Assembly: GCA_037074705.1 (NCBI GenBank)
Contig: CM073595.1
Location: forward strand, 72,960,139 to 73,024,138
Length of the DNA stretch: 64,000 nt
From: Zhengitettix transpicula
Lineage: Eukaryota > Arthropoda > Insecta > Orthoptera > Tetrigidae
Direction: 5' to 3'
Under the pieces are notes generated by a model. It was not told where the DNA came from and ran no database searches. It saw nothing but the letters and a program-made list of their open reading frames with translations. Both the position numbers and the translations under genes were made by a program. This document shows positions 1 through 14,194 of the stretch, piece by piece; position 1 is the stretch's first letter, and the number at the start of each line of letters is the position of its first letter.

Positions 1-3000
1 GCAACTTGTTCGCCTGTCTGCTTATATAGGTAGCTAGGCGTCCAAGGCCACCTTGAGTCCGGTCGTTTTGTTGTGTCGCACAATTTGTTTTCAAGTTTGT
101 CCCTGACGCATGAAAACCACAGGGAGTGAAGATCGTATCCAGTATCTCTGTTAAAATTAGCCGGTCTATCACCAGAGAATAACCCATATTTTTTTCCCCT
201 TGTAAGTGTAGTTGTGTCTTGCAGATCCATTCTGTGATTCGTCTCCATGGCACGTTCTGTGACAACGGCCATATATTGTCGTAATTTGAAAATGTCGATT
301 TTAATCAATGAAGGGAATGACAATGGCGGGTCCGCTGGGACAGTTTGTGCTTTTCATAGAAGCAGATTAGAATAAATCCACATTGTATGAATATATTCGT
401 ATACTTTTCAGATCATTGTTCTGTTATTATAGGTAAATTGGTTCTAGGCTCCATATTATTAGGAAATTTTGTCGAGTAACTGTGACCCGAAAGGATATTT
501 ATTGTCGGTTGCGTTAAGGCATCGTTGGCAGAAGGGAGGGATATTCCCCTGTTAAATGTTTTATATCACGCAGAGCTGAGCCAGGCTGTACCACGCCGTG
601 TCATGACGGGCGAGCCAAATTGCCCCACGGCATCTTCCCTATCCAACACTCTAACCTCGCAACTTCAATTAACCGCCGATGCATTTAATAGACGTATCAC
701 GAACTCGCCTAACATTTGAGCTTCTTGAGAATATCAATTTGTTTTAACCTTATAAACTTAATTCAACCTATTACTGTTTTAAATTAAAAGTCTTCAATTA
801 TAAGAAAAATATACATAATATCAATAAAATATATATTATTTTCTACTTATATTTTTTTGCGAATATATAATTACATAAAGTGTCGATGAATATTGCATAA
901 ACCAACGTAGTAGAAATATATTTGATTAAGAATCCACATCTAATCAGATTATAGCAATATAAGAAAAACTATCCCTGTACTATTTAATAGTTTTATATTT
1001 CAGCTAAATTTGCAATTTATCGGCTTCAATTTCTTGTTTGTTATCTGAGATTTCTCGGCTACACCGGTGTCCACATTTTGGACAGGAGATTTTACTTTTT
1101 TCGGTGTAGTAAAAGCAATAATATATTTTTCACTTTGATACATTGACAACCATAAAATTTTTATTCACTGAATGGCTGATATAAGATTTGGGTTTATTTC
1201 AACGGTTATAAAATTAAAATTCGTTTTTATTCCATGTCACTTAATATCATTTTATTTTATAAATAACTGATTCAAATGAAGTAGTAATTCCCTTTATATA
1301 ATTTTAATTAATTAATATTGACAAGTTTTAGTTCATTACTGTATGAACAAGAAATGTTTACAGTAAAAGTTATTATCAATATTAGATAGATTTAAATTCC
1401 ATTAGTCTTCTATATAGGATGCAGCATAATCAATATTACATACAGTTTCTAGAAAGTGTAGTATATTAACCTAGAACAGAAACTTTTTTCTGTATAATGA
1501 AAATAAGAAACCGGTATAAAATTACAATAGTCTTAAATACAATTATTAGCAATGAAACACAGAAAACAGACTTAGCAATACTATGAGTGCAGTTTAATAT
1601 TTACAGAGTATGCCTCCAATTCATATTAAAAAAAATTTAAAGACAAATAAAACAATCTGTGATCGAAATAAATATGAAACTAGTTAAAGCGCCCAGTTTT
1701 CTGTAAAAAAAAACTATCGTGTGGCCTATCATCCTGACTCTAAGTCATTTGTCATGTGTTTAGATATTTTTTTAAATCGGCACTAAAATAAACTTGTTAT
1801 TGCGTAATAGAAAATTATATACTTACGCCGGATTGTCAAATACCAGTAATCTGCGCTACTAATTACGTCATCGTTCTCAATAAAGTTAGTTTGCCACCAT
1901 TCAAAAGTAAATTAGTGTCAGTGGATATAATTATTACATTTTTGTGATGTTAATGAATAACTAATGTGTGATAGCTCTCAAATATTTGGAAGATAATTTA
2001 ATTTGACTGAAATGGAAAGCAGTGGTGAGAAATTACCAGGATACATTTGTTGTAAATTTACTTATATTGATTTATTTATATCCCAAATGATTATATCAAT
2101 TCAATAAAGGTTTATCTTGGCCAGTTAAATATAAATTTGGTGAGGTTCAATAAAATAACTTTAGTTATAGTGGCTTAAAATGTTATGTATTAATCTGGGA
2201 TGGGCCAACCTCGAGCAGAAAGCTAAGTTTCATTCCCACACGTGCAAGTCACGTAGTTTCGCGGTTTAGTGGTGTCTTTAGTTCCAGATCTTATCCGGGA
2301 CGACGTTTAGAAACCATACTCTGTCAACGAACACACGGAATTATAAAGTTCTGTGTCAAAGTTTCGTAAGAGCTGTCGTGAGGCAATAACTCTCTAGAAC
2401 TCCATCGCACAAGACTTATCGCGCGTATATTCCAGTCTGAATGGGCCAATTCTCATTCTGTAGGTATTCTTAAGAAAACTTCATAGAAATTTTCACATTC
2501 TGCAGTGAGTGCGTTCAAACAGCTACATCGTTTTTACACACTAGTGTTCTGAAAATCCTTAAATAACAGTGTAAACCCTTCAAAAATAATTGAAATATTG
2601 TTTTTTGAATCGTAATACTCTGTATTTGTTGAATTTTGTTTTTTTATATTTTTTACAGCGACCAATTAAAAAAATTCAATAATTTTGATAATTATAACTG
2701 CACTGTAATTTCAGGATTATTCCTAACAGGAAACCCCTTATTCAGACTAACCGATTCTTGTACTGACTTGCTGTTTATTCTTATGTGCTAAATAAATTTC
2801 CGAAAGTATTCGCATGCCGGTGGGTCCCGAGACTGGTAGGAAGAAATTAGTAATCATCACAAAGTTAGCAACGATTTTGAGAAATAGCCATCACATCTAA
2901 CGATATCCAGTCGTATACCAGGAGAGAAAGACCGAATACCTAACATATTGTAATATTGAAATTTAGTTTTACGACAGTTTTTTAAGAAGAAAAATTTCAT

Positions 3001-5122
3001 TTATAAATGATAAATTTATGTGTAACATTAATTTTGTTGAACTGTATTATAAAATTAATGTATCTATTAAAATTTGTTAATGAATAAATTATTATATTAA
3101 TAATCCTGAAGATTGAAATGATCTTCTTATTCCATTTCAGGTAAGTACAACATAACGTAAATAAATGGAACGTTTGGATTAGGTCAAAGGTAATAAGGTG
3201 AATAGTTGACAAAGGCATATTGATTTCGTACATAATTTAAAAACATAACTCCTCCTTCATGGCTGACAGTTTATTCATTGCAAAACGCCTGATAAAGGCA
3301 CTCAAATTGTGGGAACCTGTAATATTCAGGGTCGAAATTGAAGAGCGGAAAATTGCTTGAGAGATGTAGCAGCCTATTAATCTTTATCAGTAACTGCAGG
3401 ACGCTTTATGGATACTAGTAATTTTTCAGGCGGCCATTTGTTTCTGAAAATCAATATCCATTTACTTTAAATTACTTCTCGTAACACTAACAATAATAAT
3501 ATTAATGTTTCCAGCGTTGGTACTCAAGCCGATTGAATGCTCAAGTTTGGAACATCCAACGCAGATAAAGAATATTAGACCATTTCAGTACGTCACAAGT
3601 ATGGAGCTATAAAAGTAAGTTTACTGCTGCCAATTTTTAAAAAGGAAACGAGTAACAGCTATTCATGACAGGAATTTTGACCGATAGATAACTCAGTAAT
3701 TATAAAATGATACAATCTCTGATCCGTTCCTGGAAAAGAGTTACGACTGGAATATGAGCAAAAATATTTTCTTAACAAGCAAGCTCGTTCGCGATTCGCT
3801 CTATTCCATTTCAAGTTCAACCCGAAAATTCCGGTGGTATTTCCAGGTAAGTTACAATTTAACCTGTATCTGCGGAGAATTTATGAGAACATTTTCAGAA
3901 CTGACCGAGGTTGGTAAGATTATGGACTTTGCGGGGAAATGCCAACGAGGTTTAAAATCGAACTCTTGCTGCTTTCAGATACTCGTATTAAGTTGTCGTG
4001 AAAGACAAAATGTCCTCAATGTCCGCATGTTTGAAGAGGAGGAACAATCCATAGATATGATTTTATAATACCTTAAGAAATTCAATGAAACTTTTTGTTT
4101 TCATGGACAAAAACTACCGATTGTGTCAAAGTTTAACAAATCAGAAAACCGCCAATTACACAAACAAAACATTGTATCATATAAGAAACAGGACTGGAAA
4201 AATTAAAAGAATAAGGATAGACAGAAAGGGGATAGTAACACAGAAATAAATTTGTAACGCAAACAAGTATTATTTCTAGACTTATCGGTTCATGTATTAG
4301 TTAAGTGAGATTGTAATAAACATCGTAAAATTGTTCACTACCGGAATGTAAGTTGCCCAATTGTAACAGACTCGTCACTTAAAATAACCGCCTCCTACGT
4401 GAATGCAACCCTCTAAACACAATTTTTCCGACGAATTATTCAACTGAGATTCGCTATGAAATTAGAAGGAGTGTACTAGTAGATCTATATTTAACAAAGT
4501 TTCTCAATTCAAATATTCACTTGCCTCTGTTGTTCATATTTTAGAGATATGCAGCATACATGGACGAAAAATGTTAAATTTTCCAAAATAATATAATAAT
4601 ATAAAAAAAATGATACAATTCTACTCTAAATCAATCAATCGTTACTGTAGATTCATGGTGTAAGGCAGGTCTAAAACAGCCACGTGTTCCTGGGTTCGAG
4701 TATAACCGAAGATTTTTATTCCAAGTGAGAATATTAAAGCATTATTTCAGGCTGACCAGTTTTACTTGGTTTAATCGAGAAAAAGCGAAATTTCTAGATA
4801 CAAATAAACTAAAATGTTTGACTGGGAAAACGTCAAAATAATTTTCGTCATATTTAGACTTAAGAACTTGTTAACTGTGACCTCAGATACTTAACGCCGT
4901 CTATTCATCAATACTGGTTTTATCTAAGGATGAAGAAATACGTCATCGAATTGATGAAAAAACTAACCCGACCAACCATGAAAGCAGTATGATCTCAAAT
5001 TGCTTCAGAGTTTGAAATATAGGGTGATGCCAGATGAAGCAGGTAAAGTAATAAGAGAACAGTAAACGATGATGAAATTCATGGACACAGGAATCATAGC
5101 TTCATAGCTAAAAGAGAATTTA
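1..5122. other. AT-rich non-coding stretch, nothing recognised
   Basis: No coding similarity, RNA gene or clear repeat was recognised. Short open frames at 525-719 (+), 2997-3233 (-) and 3754-4068 (+) show no known motif and are within chance length for this composition. The first 700 bases and 2200-2500 are somewhat less AT-rich than the rest. Confidence 0.6.
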
Positions 5123-5480
5123 TCTTCTAATAAATTAACTAGACTGTTTTTCCGAATACAGAACTACAACCATTAAGCAAAATTGACCAAATTTCGTACA
5201 CGTGTTTCGTTTGAACCAGAAACAAACTTTGTGCTTCGAAGGTTGAAATTTTCAAATATGCTCAAACGGTCGATATTTGCGCGGGTAAATATTTTTTGGG
5301 ATCAATGAAATTTATGGTGTTTCTCCCGATGTTTTAAGTGTATAGTTTCATCCCCTTAAGGCATGGGTGGAGAGTACCCTTAGGGGTTGGGTGGAGGGGC
5401 GTTACAAAAAAATTAATCGAAAACAACCGAGATTGGCGTCAAATCCGTGGTTATGAATGTCGCTGATTTTAGTATGACAA
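5123..5480 (+). mobile_element. Non-autonomous Helitron copy 1, 3' end lost
   Basis: The left end reads TCTTCTAATAAATTAACTAG directly after an A, matching the TC start of the copy at 44385. The body shares the family's landmarks: a segment like GTACACGTGTT, a block like TTCAAATATGCTCAAACGG, a G-rich stretch around 5380-5400 and the final TATGACAA. The sequence then departs at about 5480, before the GC hairpin and CTAG that close complete copies, so the 3' terminus is missing. No Rep/helicase frame is present. Helitrons start with TC, end with a hairpin plus CTRR, and insert between A and T without duplicating the target. Assignment of this copy rests on the family alignment. Confidence 0.75.
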
Positions 5481-8400
5481 ATAAATATAAATATTCGGAT
5501 ACAATTGTTTAATTTCATCTTAATTCAACATAATTATTATTGTATGAACAGAGTCAAATTGGTCAGAAATTGATTATTATCAAAGTAAACCATTAAAATC
5601 AAGGACTACATCAAGGGTATAATGGAGGGAATAATTTTCATATATTGCCAAAATTCATCTATAAATATTTTCCTAATATTGATCAAGTATAAATAAATTT
5701 TTCTTATAATGTCCTGCCTGCATTGCGTGTTGTAATCGAAATGGCAATGTATAGAAATTATTTGCTTCATTGAGGACAAAACGTTGTGTTTATTTTTTTT
5801 TTATTAATAAATTATTTCTGACTGATGTTTCTTTTCATACATTCATTATTAAACCCGAATTCGTCAACTTTAAATTTAAATAATGGTAACATTACTTTAT
5901 TGTGTGACTCGCTCTATTCAACTTCAATCTTCATGATTTTCTATGTTGAAGTTCTAAGTTACTCGTTCGACTGGAGCTTATCAGCTGGAATTCGGTGCCT
6001 TCATAGAATGAAATATTTCAATTTGTTTTGTTTTGCATTGAATAACAGTTCCGTTTACGTGGACACGTGTTGAAATATTAGCATTGGAGTTACCGTCGCT
6101 TTAAGGAAGAGCTAACTGTCCAATTACAGGATTACAGGAGTGCTGTGTGTCCGTATGTGGAGCTTAGCGGCCGGGACAATAGTAGTCTGTTGGATCAATT
6201 AGTGTGATGCAAGTGGACGACAAAATTTCTTTCCGCGCGTAGCTAAGTGCTTTGCGCAGCCCCAAAAAATAAATAAACCTGTATTTATATTTGTTATTGA
6301 TTCCAGTAGTACTCAACAGAGGAAATAATGAGAGCCATACAAATTATTATAAACTATATCTTTACGATAATACCAAACATACATAAAAGATATTTTAAAT
6401 AGACCAGTAAATTCATTACATGAAAAGTTAAGATGAGATTAATTCTAGTGTAAACTTCACTAGAAGAAAACGTATTTCGTTAAAATTTTATTTTTATTCG
6501 ACATAAAACTGATTTAAATTAATTCGATAGGCGTTTCTCGTTAAACGTTCAAGATGACTGCCGTAAAGTTAGATTAATTAGTTTGACTCTAAAAACAGAA
6601 TGAAAAGAATGTCACTCAATCGATAAGAACAGTATTTACATTTTCCCTAGTTTATATATTTCCCTTCGTTTACTTTGGTTTAAGTTTGGTCTTCCTTCTC
6701 CTGACTTGGTTTCTGACACTATGGTACAAAACGAATTTCAGTCAGTAACCCGAACGTTTTATGTATCTCTCTCGCACGCTCTGTCCAGAGCTACATGCCG
6801 CCCATTAGAACTAGGTAAATGGATAAGTTATTTAACTTATTATACTGTTGCTAAAACCAAGAAGTAAAAACCAGTATTGCAACCAAATACCCGTATGAAA
6901 GACGTGTAAACAGCTGGTTTGAATATTTATAGTTAACTTCGTGTTGGCTTCTATTGCATGCTATTAATAGACAGAAGCTTTCTCCTTAAATAAAAGAGAA
7001 TTTGACGACAAAATATAATCTCTACATAATCAGGACAACAAATGAAAATGTTTGCGATCGAAAAAAATAACTGGATTCAGGTAGAAACAATGCTAAATAT
7101 TTATATGTAATCCCATTTACTGCAATAATCGTAAAAGTTAAAAATGCACATCAGGCTTTACCTATTTTCACTCCTAACATCATATATATTTAGTCAACGA
7201 AACAGTTACATTCTCCATAAAATTCAATTGTAGACTATAACGCCTTTAATAAATACTATATTATTTTACAGTGATGTAAAAAATTGTTAATGTTCCGTAT
7301 AGATGAACATGACTGTGTATATTTGAAAACTTGAACACAAAAATAGTGAAATAAATAACTGAGACTGCAGTGTGGTGTGACATGGCATTTTCAGCCAGTA
7401 AGAAGATTTTTAAAATGTGTAAATTTAATTCATTCATAAAGCAAATCCAGGAATGAAGGACGATCACGACTGATAAGTGCAGTATCTCTGACCGGGAAAC
7501 TATCTTTGCATTCGACCCGGAATAACTTCGAATTTTTTTTATATAAAAATTAAATAACATTAAATTCACGTACGTTTTGAAACTGATTTGGAAAAATAGT
7601 TTAAATAATTATAAAGGCACGGAGGCAGCAGAAAATATTAATACGAGTATTTGGAAGTGGGAAAAATTTCGAATAATCACAGTCGCGTTATATAACGAAA
7701 GGGAAGTATTAATTTGGCCTGTATTGTTTTCATATTTTGTTAAAAACACCAAGGACGCTATTTAATAGAATATTTAAGAAAATTATCGAAATGGTCAAAG
7801 ATTAAAATAAATATTAAATATTATATTTGGAATGTCGCTACCATGTAATCATTAACTAATTGTTCATTTTATTAAAATTTTGTGTTTTCATTTTGATATT
7901 ATTTATCATTATTTGGGGATGTTCGCACGCTGGATGATGTCAGAGTGACGTACGTTGAATCTGTCTGTTCTGAAGTTCGCCTAACAGCAGATCCTCCAGA
8001 CCCAGCCAACGGGGCCAAGATTACGATAAAATTGGGAATCGTAAAATAAATATAAATAATTGAAATCGGGGAATTTTGTTTTGAAGGGGTATACGCCCAC
8101 GTGAATCCTATGATTCAAAGAATGTAGCGTGATGTTATAGGAGAGGAACTTAAATATCTGAACAGTAGTGTATTGTTCGATGAACTACGCGAGATAATTA
8201 TTTAAGCTGAAGACGGAACTAGAGAATATATTTGTGTTGATTTTTCTGGTATAATAAATTAGGAGTGTAATATTATCGATATTTATTATTCACATATCAC
8301 AGTGGCTTTTCCAATTATTGCATTAAATTTTATATAAGAATACAACCATAGCCCGACGGGGATAATAAGTACTGAAACGTAGCGTTGATAACAAAAACAA

Positions 8401-8640
8401 TTTTTTGATCGTTAACATATTTTTGGAATAATACAAGGTCTATTAATTTGTCGTTAAATATATTTTTTTTATTAAACACGGAAGTTAAAATAATATATTA
8501 TTGTTGAGTATTGGTCAAATCTGGTGTAAGTTTTGTATCATAGAGTGACTAGTTGAGAATGGGACTTAGTAAAAGTAAGTGTCCTACTACCGAAGTTGGA
8601 CTTCCATGAATAAAGAGGCTCTCGTTAACTCAGTAGATTA
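5481..8640. other. AT-rich non-coding stretch, nothing recognised
   Basis: No protein similarity or RNA structure was recognised. Short open frames at 5825-6073 (+) and 7261-7569 (-) are low-complexity, hydrophobic and without motifs, so they are treated as chance. A slightly less AT-rich patch lies at about 6100-6260. Confidence 0.6.
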
Positions 8641-9575
8641 AGAATGAAACCGCTACCGGAGAAATACACAGTTAATTGAAGCTTTCCCCGTTCCATCCAA
8701 TCTGAATCTGCAATGTAAAACACGCCAATCCTCATGTTTAACAAGTAACCCATCCCCTTCCGTGGGAGAAGACCCTCGTTATTGGGTATTTACCGCATTA
8801 AAAATGTTTGGTCCCGCTGTAAATATACTGTCCGTGAAACACCCCCGAACCAAATTGACTTCGTCGACTGGGAAATTATCTGATAGAGGGAGGCAGGACA
8901 GGGAAACAAGCTGAATTCGAATCAGCCTACACAAACGGCTTAGCGACAATTCAAAGCATTGTTCCGAAGAGGCCAAAGAAATAAATTGCTACAGAGGAAT
9001 GCTACGTCTGCGCTTATTTCGCGGGACGTAAATGAAATGAACACTCGTCCGCGTTTCCTGTTTCATTGTATAACCGTTTTCCTTACTGCTGGTAAATTGA
9101 CCACCGGTTTGCGTTGCGCTGAACCCGCGTGCCCTTTCAGACCCCCAGCCAGTAGCTCTCATAATGCACGGTGAAGCAGGGCCCTTGAGCGCCCCCAACC
9201 CGTTCACCGTGTGTGTTGGCTTTCCACTCATAAGGGCACCACTCACCCGAGTCTTCATCAAAATAAAAATAAAACTTTTCAAGTGTGTTGGAATATTGCC
9301 CCCCCCCCCTCCCGCTCTCGACCAAAACGGCAAACAAACACGCGCATATTTAAGCAACAAACACTCGAGGGGACGAGACCAACTTCCTCCATTCATTGCG
9401 GTGAACGCTCCTCGGAGGGCGAAAACAATGAGTATGCTTTACGACGACGTTGACATTGGGCCAATGAAACGGACAGCCTCAGGGGAATACCAGTTACAGA
9501 GCTACCTCCACGCTTTTAGATCTCCAACAAACATCAACGCAAACCACTACTTCAACAAAACAAACCGATAAACAG
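8640..9575. other. GC-richer block with a C11 run; possible conserved or regulatory DNA
   Basis: This block is visibly richer in G+C than its flanks and contains a run of eleven C at 9299-9309. Both strands are open for about 135 codons (8989-9396 on minus, 9164-9571 on plus), which is what scarce stop codons in GC-rich DNA produce. Neither translation shows a motif I recognise. It could be a conserved non-coding element, an untranslated exon, a promoter-proximal region or an old repeat. No TATA box or splice-site pattern decides between these. Confidence 0.3.
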
Positions 9576-12500
9576 TTTTTATGTTATAAAAAAAATCAGC
9601 TTCTTTTCTGATTATAATACACTGATATATCTTCCTCGATATCCTAGATTGTATCACATTTCTCATCACGTTAATCAGCAGTCAACATATAAAACAGCTA
9701 AATGATTTCCAGTTTCCTCTGTATTGTGTTGTTATCCAGATAGTTCATGTCGTCGTATACTTATGTTTTCTCTTGGTTGTTACTTCTCAGCGAATTGTCG
9801 TCCCGGATATTGACGAGAAATTTTATTTAGTAAAAAGATCTAAAATGAAAAATATAAAATAAAATATTGAAAAAATTAATTTATACTTTATTTCAAGAAA
9901 TACACACAGCGTTCTATATATAAAACCTTTAGTGCGTAGTGCAGCATATATGCAACATAACTTTTAGTTAGAGACATCCGTTTGTTTCTACGAGAGCTAA
10001 ATTGTGATGTATAAATGGAACAACATGTACTTAAGACATGGCAAACTTTTGCCATCCGTGGCCAGCATAATACATGCCTGTTCTAGCTTTATGTGAGTGA
10101 ACCATGCAGGCCAGATTTTTCTGCTCGCCGGTCAACTTCAGAATATTCATTTCCTGTGTTTCTTTTATATTTTTTGAAAAATAAAATTTGAGACTTCATC
10201 CTCAAGGTATTCTAATTACACTAAAATGTGAAGTATTCATAAATCAGACCTAATTGTATTTATGTTGCATAAACGTGCAACATCATAAGCAAAATTTACT
10301 TTGATCACTTTTACCTTATTGTATTCACAAAAATACATCTTAAAAAATTTATTTTTGAAAAATATAAAAAATCGTTCACTAAAATTGAAACAATTAATTT
10401 AATTTAAGTAGGCGAATTACATTAGTGTAGTAGTCGGCAACCAGCGGTACATCCGCCAGGCCAGGCAATAACAAATTGCATAATCTACCAGGAAATAGAT
10501 TTCTGAACTTAAGATACACATAAAAATCAATTATTTACATTTCTGGAAGCACCTATTTATGGGAACAAACATTTTCTAGAAAAGTGTTTACAAGTCAGTC
10601 ACGACTAGGATGACCGTTGACCATTTACAAATCATTCTCTAAAGATCTTTATGTGACGATGAAGTCATCGTGCACTTGGTCGCTGTAAACAGTAGACAAC
10701 ACTGCGATTGTTTGGCAACGTTCTTGTCCCGCCCTTCATTTTAAGTAACCTGATACGTGGATTGGCGGTCACACATCTCACGGGAAATTTTAATCGATCT
10801 ATTGTAGTAAATGTCATAGTGGAGTGTTATCTGTATCATAAATTCGTATTAACATGAATTTTATAAATATAGTATTTATAAGAATTTAGTATTGATGCCT
10901 CCGGGATTCTGCCAACTGCTACAATGCAAGAAATAAAAATCTGCGGATAAAGAAATAACTGTAATTAACGTCTAAAATATAATTTGTTCGATTAATGTAG
11001 GGTTATATTAAATTAATATGGAGAGCCACAAAGTCTCATCGGGCTGGAGATGAAGCAGAGTGCTCATCAGGATCAGGGAAGTAAATATGCCAAAGTCTAA
11101 TGAGCTTCAACACCGTTCGATAGAGAGAAGTTAAACTCTGCGACAGTTTAACGGGGTGAATCAGAAGACACGGACTGGCACAATGCGAGAGGTGAGAGAG
11201 GCATTTCGGTCGCTAAACTTTAAATAAGTTAATTGTATAGACTGCAGGACGAGACCTTCACGAGAAAGGCGAGAGTCGCTAACTAGCTCAAGCACGTCTA
11301 TAGACGAGTCAGAAGGATATGAATAAGCAAAGAGGAGGCTTAGAAGACCCTCCCCAAGATTAAGATGGGATGCAGGCAAATTGCGAAAATTAAGCAATTA
11401 CTTGGCTAATGCGTTTTCCTCGCGCGATAAGCAGGTCTCTTCTCTCCCTCGCCTTACCGCCTCACGCATGCTCCGTTATCTTCCTTCTCCGGCGCTAATG
11501 ACTCCATTCAAACGGAAACTTTTTCTACAGGTCTTCGGGGGAAACGTATTATCGCAAAGCATAACTGCACACGCGATTAAGGAACTACACTTTTATTTGA
11601 TTCGTAGTGCATTTCACTCGAAAGACAACATCATGCTAACCGCTTATGAGAAACAACATTAAATTGTCACGGTCTGATAAATTCGATACAAAAATAAAAG
11701 GTTCCCATATTCGGTTCTCACTTTGACGCAGCTCCATGTTTCTGTCTTCTTCAACGGGAAGAATATTCAAAGACTTTGCAACACGATCACTATATGATTT
11801 TCACTGTACAAATATCTGTTGCACAAAAACCTGATGTTTTATATTGTCTTGCTATATTCTAAATTGTATCACTTATTTACTCGTAATTGTTTAAAACGAA
11901 ACAACACTGAGTGACTCAAGTCGAAATTCCTGATAATTGTTTAAGAGATAATTGAAAGACACAATTTTACATAAACAAGTACACAACAAGTTCAGGAATT
12001 TCAAAAGTTATTAAACCATCACAGGTTGAAAAAATTAATTTGAGGCTGTTCAATTTCAAAACAACATTAGAACCAAAAGCAGGCAGTGATTTTTTTTTAA
12101 GAATTGGCACTTTTGGATTCTCTGCATAATTCGACTACAACGCTTAATATGTTCCTGTCACTTAACTAAAAATTTTAATAAACGAACAATCTGGGATTCT
12201 CGCAGGCCCAAATATTTTATCAAATCCCAAAAATACACTCGTCAATTCCAAAGTTATAGGTTTTAATAAAATTCCATGAAACAGTACTTATAATTATTTT
12301 TCCATCCGTTTCCTATTAATATGTTTACAAAATTATTTGATCTTATAGCAGATAAAATTCAATTATGAATTAATTAAAACTTTTCTATTTAAACAAGAGA
12401 AGAAGAATGGTGCAAATATGAATTTTTTTAATTAGTATGACTTCACTTCATTGTACACGATAATAAACATTATTTTAACAAAGTGTCAGTTTAGATTTTG

Positions 12501-13111
12501 CGTGTTGTGTGGGCGGTTATCCATTTACATTCTGTGTCTTCAGTACATAATCTACAGTTTCTATACGTTTCAGCAAATTTCTTAGTAGACCTACGAAGTC
12601 GAGCCCAAGAAGTGCGAATTAAAGCAGCCATAAAACTAGGCATGACCGGATAATTAACTTAGCGAAAGATAATTACGTGTGTGGCGAATTACTGAATTAC
12701 CAATTACTGAATCTTTTTTGTTTTTTTAAAATTAATTGTTTCATTAATTGTATTTTAAAAGTTTGCATGGTTGTAATGGGTCCCAAAATTCTATACATAA
12801 TAGTAGTTCCTTCCTGCCACGACCGCGTGGTTTATTTAATTAATCCTTTTTTGTCTTTGGGATAGTTTGGTCATCTACTCACCATATCATTAAATGCTCA
12901 AGAGGTCTGATCATGTACACTGTCTAGAAGAAAATGGAAGCTTTACCATGTTTCATTTCACAATGAAATACGATATGTTAACCATCACATTAAATTTCTC
13001 TTGAACTACTTTTATTTCCCTCAACAATTACAATTGATACCACTGTAAACTTGCTAGTTGCCCAGATCATGTCCTGTGAGGAATGTTTAACTTTAATACG
13101 AAGTCATAATT
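9576..13111. other. AT-rich non-coding stretch, nothing recognised
   Basis: No recognisable gene or repeat family was found. The open frames at 11161-11397 (-) and 11381-11662 (+) have no known motif. The patch around 11030-11660 is less AT-rich than its surroundings. Confidence 0.55.
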
Positions 13112-13384
13112 TCATCTGTCGTCGATTCTTCTATTCATGAGAATGGTCTTCCACCTCTTCTTTCGTTCCACATATTTTGTTAGAATGTATAAGACTGGAA
13201 CACTTTCCACAATAGTCGATCGTGCAACGACATCCTTGAAGGATAAGCCACTCTCACATAAACCAATTATGTGACCCCTCTCAAACTCAGAGGGTTTCTG
13301 AGGCCGTATTCTTCTATGCATTCTGGGCATGTTTCCAATGGTACCATTTCCCATTACTCTCTGAAAGTCGATAAAAGCGTTCAA
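13112..13384 (-). pseudogene. Tc1-like transposase N-terminal relic
   Basis: The minus-strand translation (90 codons) contains RRIRPQKPSEFERGHIIGLC followed by ESGLSFKDVVARS. This resembles the first helix-turn-helix of Tc1-type transposases in arthropods, where an arginine-rich start leads into an E(F)ERG-I-GL-EAG-SF-DVA-R pattern. In that family the domain binds the terminal inverted repeat and precedes a DDE/DDD catalytic domain. Here the similarity fades after about residue 60, the frame stops at residue 90, and no catalytic part was found further along the strand (below 13112). The copy is therefore a broken fragment and cannot encode an active transposase. The true start is unknown; the listed limits are simply the open frame. 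The identification is from memory of the family pattern, not from a search. Confidence 0.7.
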
Positions 13385-13795
13385 ACTTTCGTAATAGACA
13401 AACGGTCTATTTGGATTGGTCTATAAAATATTTCTAATAGTCTGAAATACTAAAATGTTACTAGTGTTTTTGAAAGATGTTCCTCAATAGCGCTATGAAG
13501 ACAATCTGCGTACGTTGAGAAAGTTCCAAACTAACGTCGATGTGTCGCTGATCAACTTGCTAGTTGATGGTCATGGTGTTAAAGAAAGTGTCCAATTAAC
13601 GTATTATGTCCGCCGTGATTGATAAAATGATTGCCATAGAACCGTCAACAATGCGTGAGAAAAATATTTATATATAAGCAAAAAATAATATAAATAAATA
13701 ACATGAATAAATATAAAACTCAAATATTTTAATTTAAAATTTTGACATTTATATATTAAAAATATTTATATATAGAATAAGAAAAAATAGTGAAA
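13385..13795. other. Short AT-rich stretch, nothing recognised
   Basis: This lies between the Tc1 relic and Helitron copy 2. I looked for a terminal inverted repeat of the Tc1 element here and did not find a convincing one. Confidence 0.5.
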
Positions 13796-14194
13796 TCAAA
13801 TAAATAAAATTGGTTGTTTGTGTATGTTCCGCATCCAAATCTACAATTTAACCAAATTTTGTACACGTGTTCCTTTCGAACCGGAAAAAAGCACTGTGAG
13901 ATTAAGACACAACTACCACGCCTAGATGCGGGGGTGGAATATTTCAATCGTGTTAATACTGCCGATATTTTGGTCGAAAGAAAAATTTTTGAGGTCAACG
14001 AGATACATAGCGTTTGTACAAATATTTTTGTGTATAATTCATCCCCTTTCAGCATTGGAAAGGGGCACATGTAGGGGTTGGGGGCGGAGGGGTTTTACAA
14101 AAAAATAATGCAAAAACAACCTAAATTTCAGGCAAATTATGAATGTCGTTGATTTCAATTATGACAACCCGGGCAACGCCGTGCACGCAGCTAT
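13796..14194 (+). mobile_element. Non-autonomous Helitron copy 2, near full length
   Basis: The element starts TCAAATAAATAAAATTGG after an A and continues with the family's TGTGTATGTTCCGCATCC and GTACACGTGTTCC landmarks. The central G-rich block lies around 14060-14095. The 3' end has CCCGGGCAACGCCGTGC, a mutated version of the terminal hairpin, and finishes CTAT where complete copies have CTAG. Length is about 399 bp against 435 bp for the copy at 44385. Two short antisense-overlapping frames inside it (13756-14074) are by-products of the repeat and not genes. Confidence 0.8.

Noticed and set aside
4680..4710. GGGTTCGAGT resembling a tRNA B box
   Set aside because: There is no A box at the proper distance upstream and no acceptor or T-arm pairing.
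8989..9571. Overlapping 135-codon frames on opposite strands
   Set aside because: Low stop-codon frequency in a GC-rich block explains both, and neither has a motif. The block is noted as unusual DNA, not as a gene.
13756..14108. Short frames on both strands around 13.8-14.1 kb, and similar ones at 32.2-32.6 and 58.2-58.5 kb
   Set aside because: They lie within copies of the same non-coding Helitron family and are not conserved as protein.
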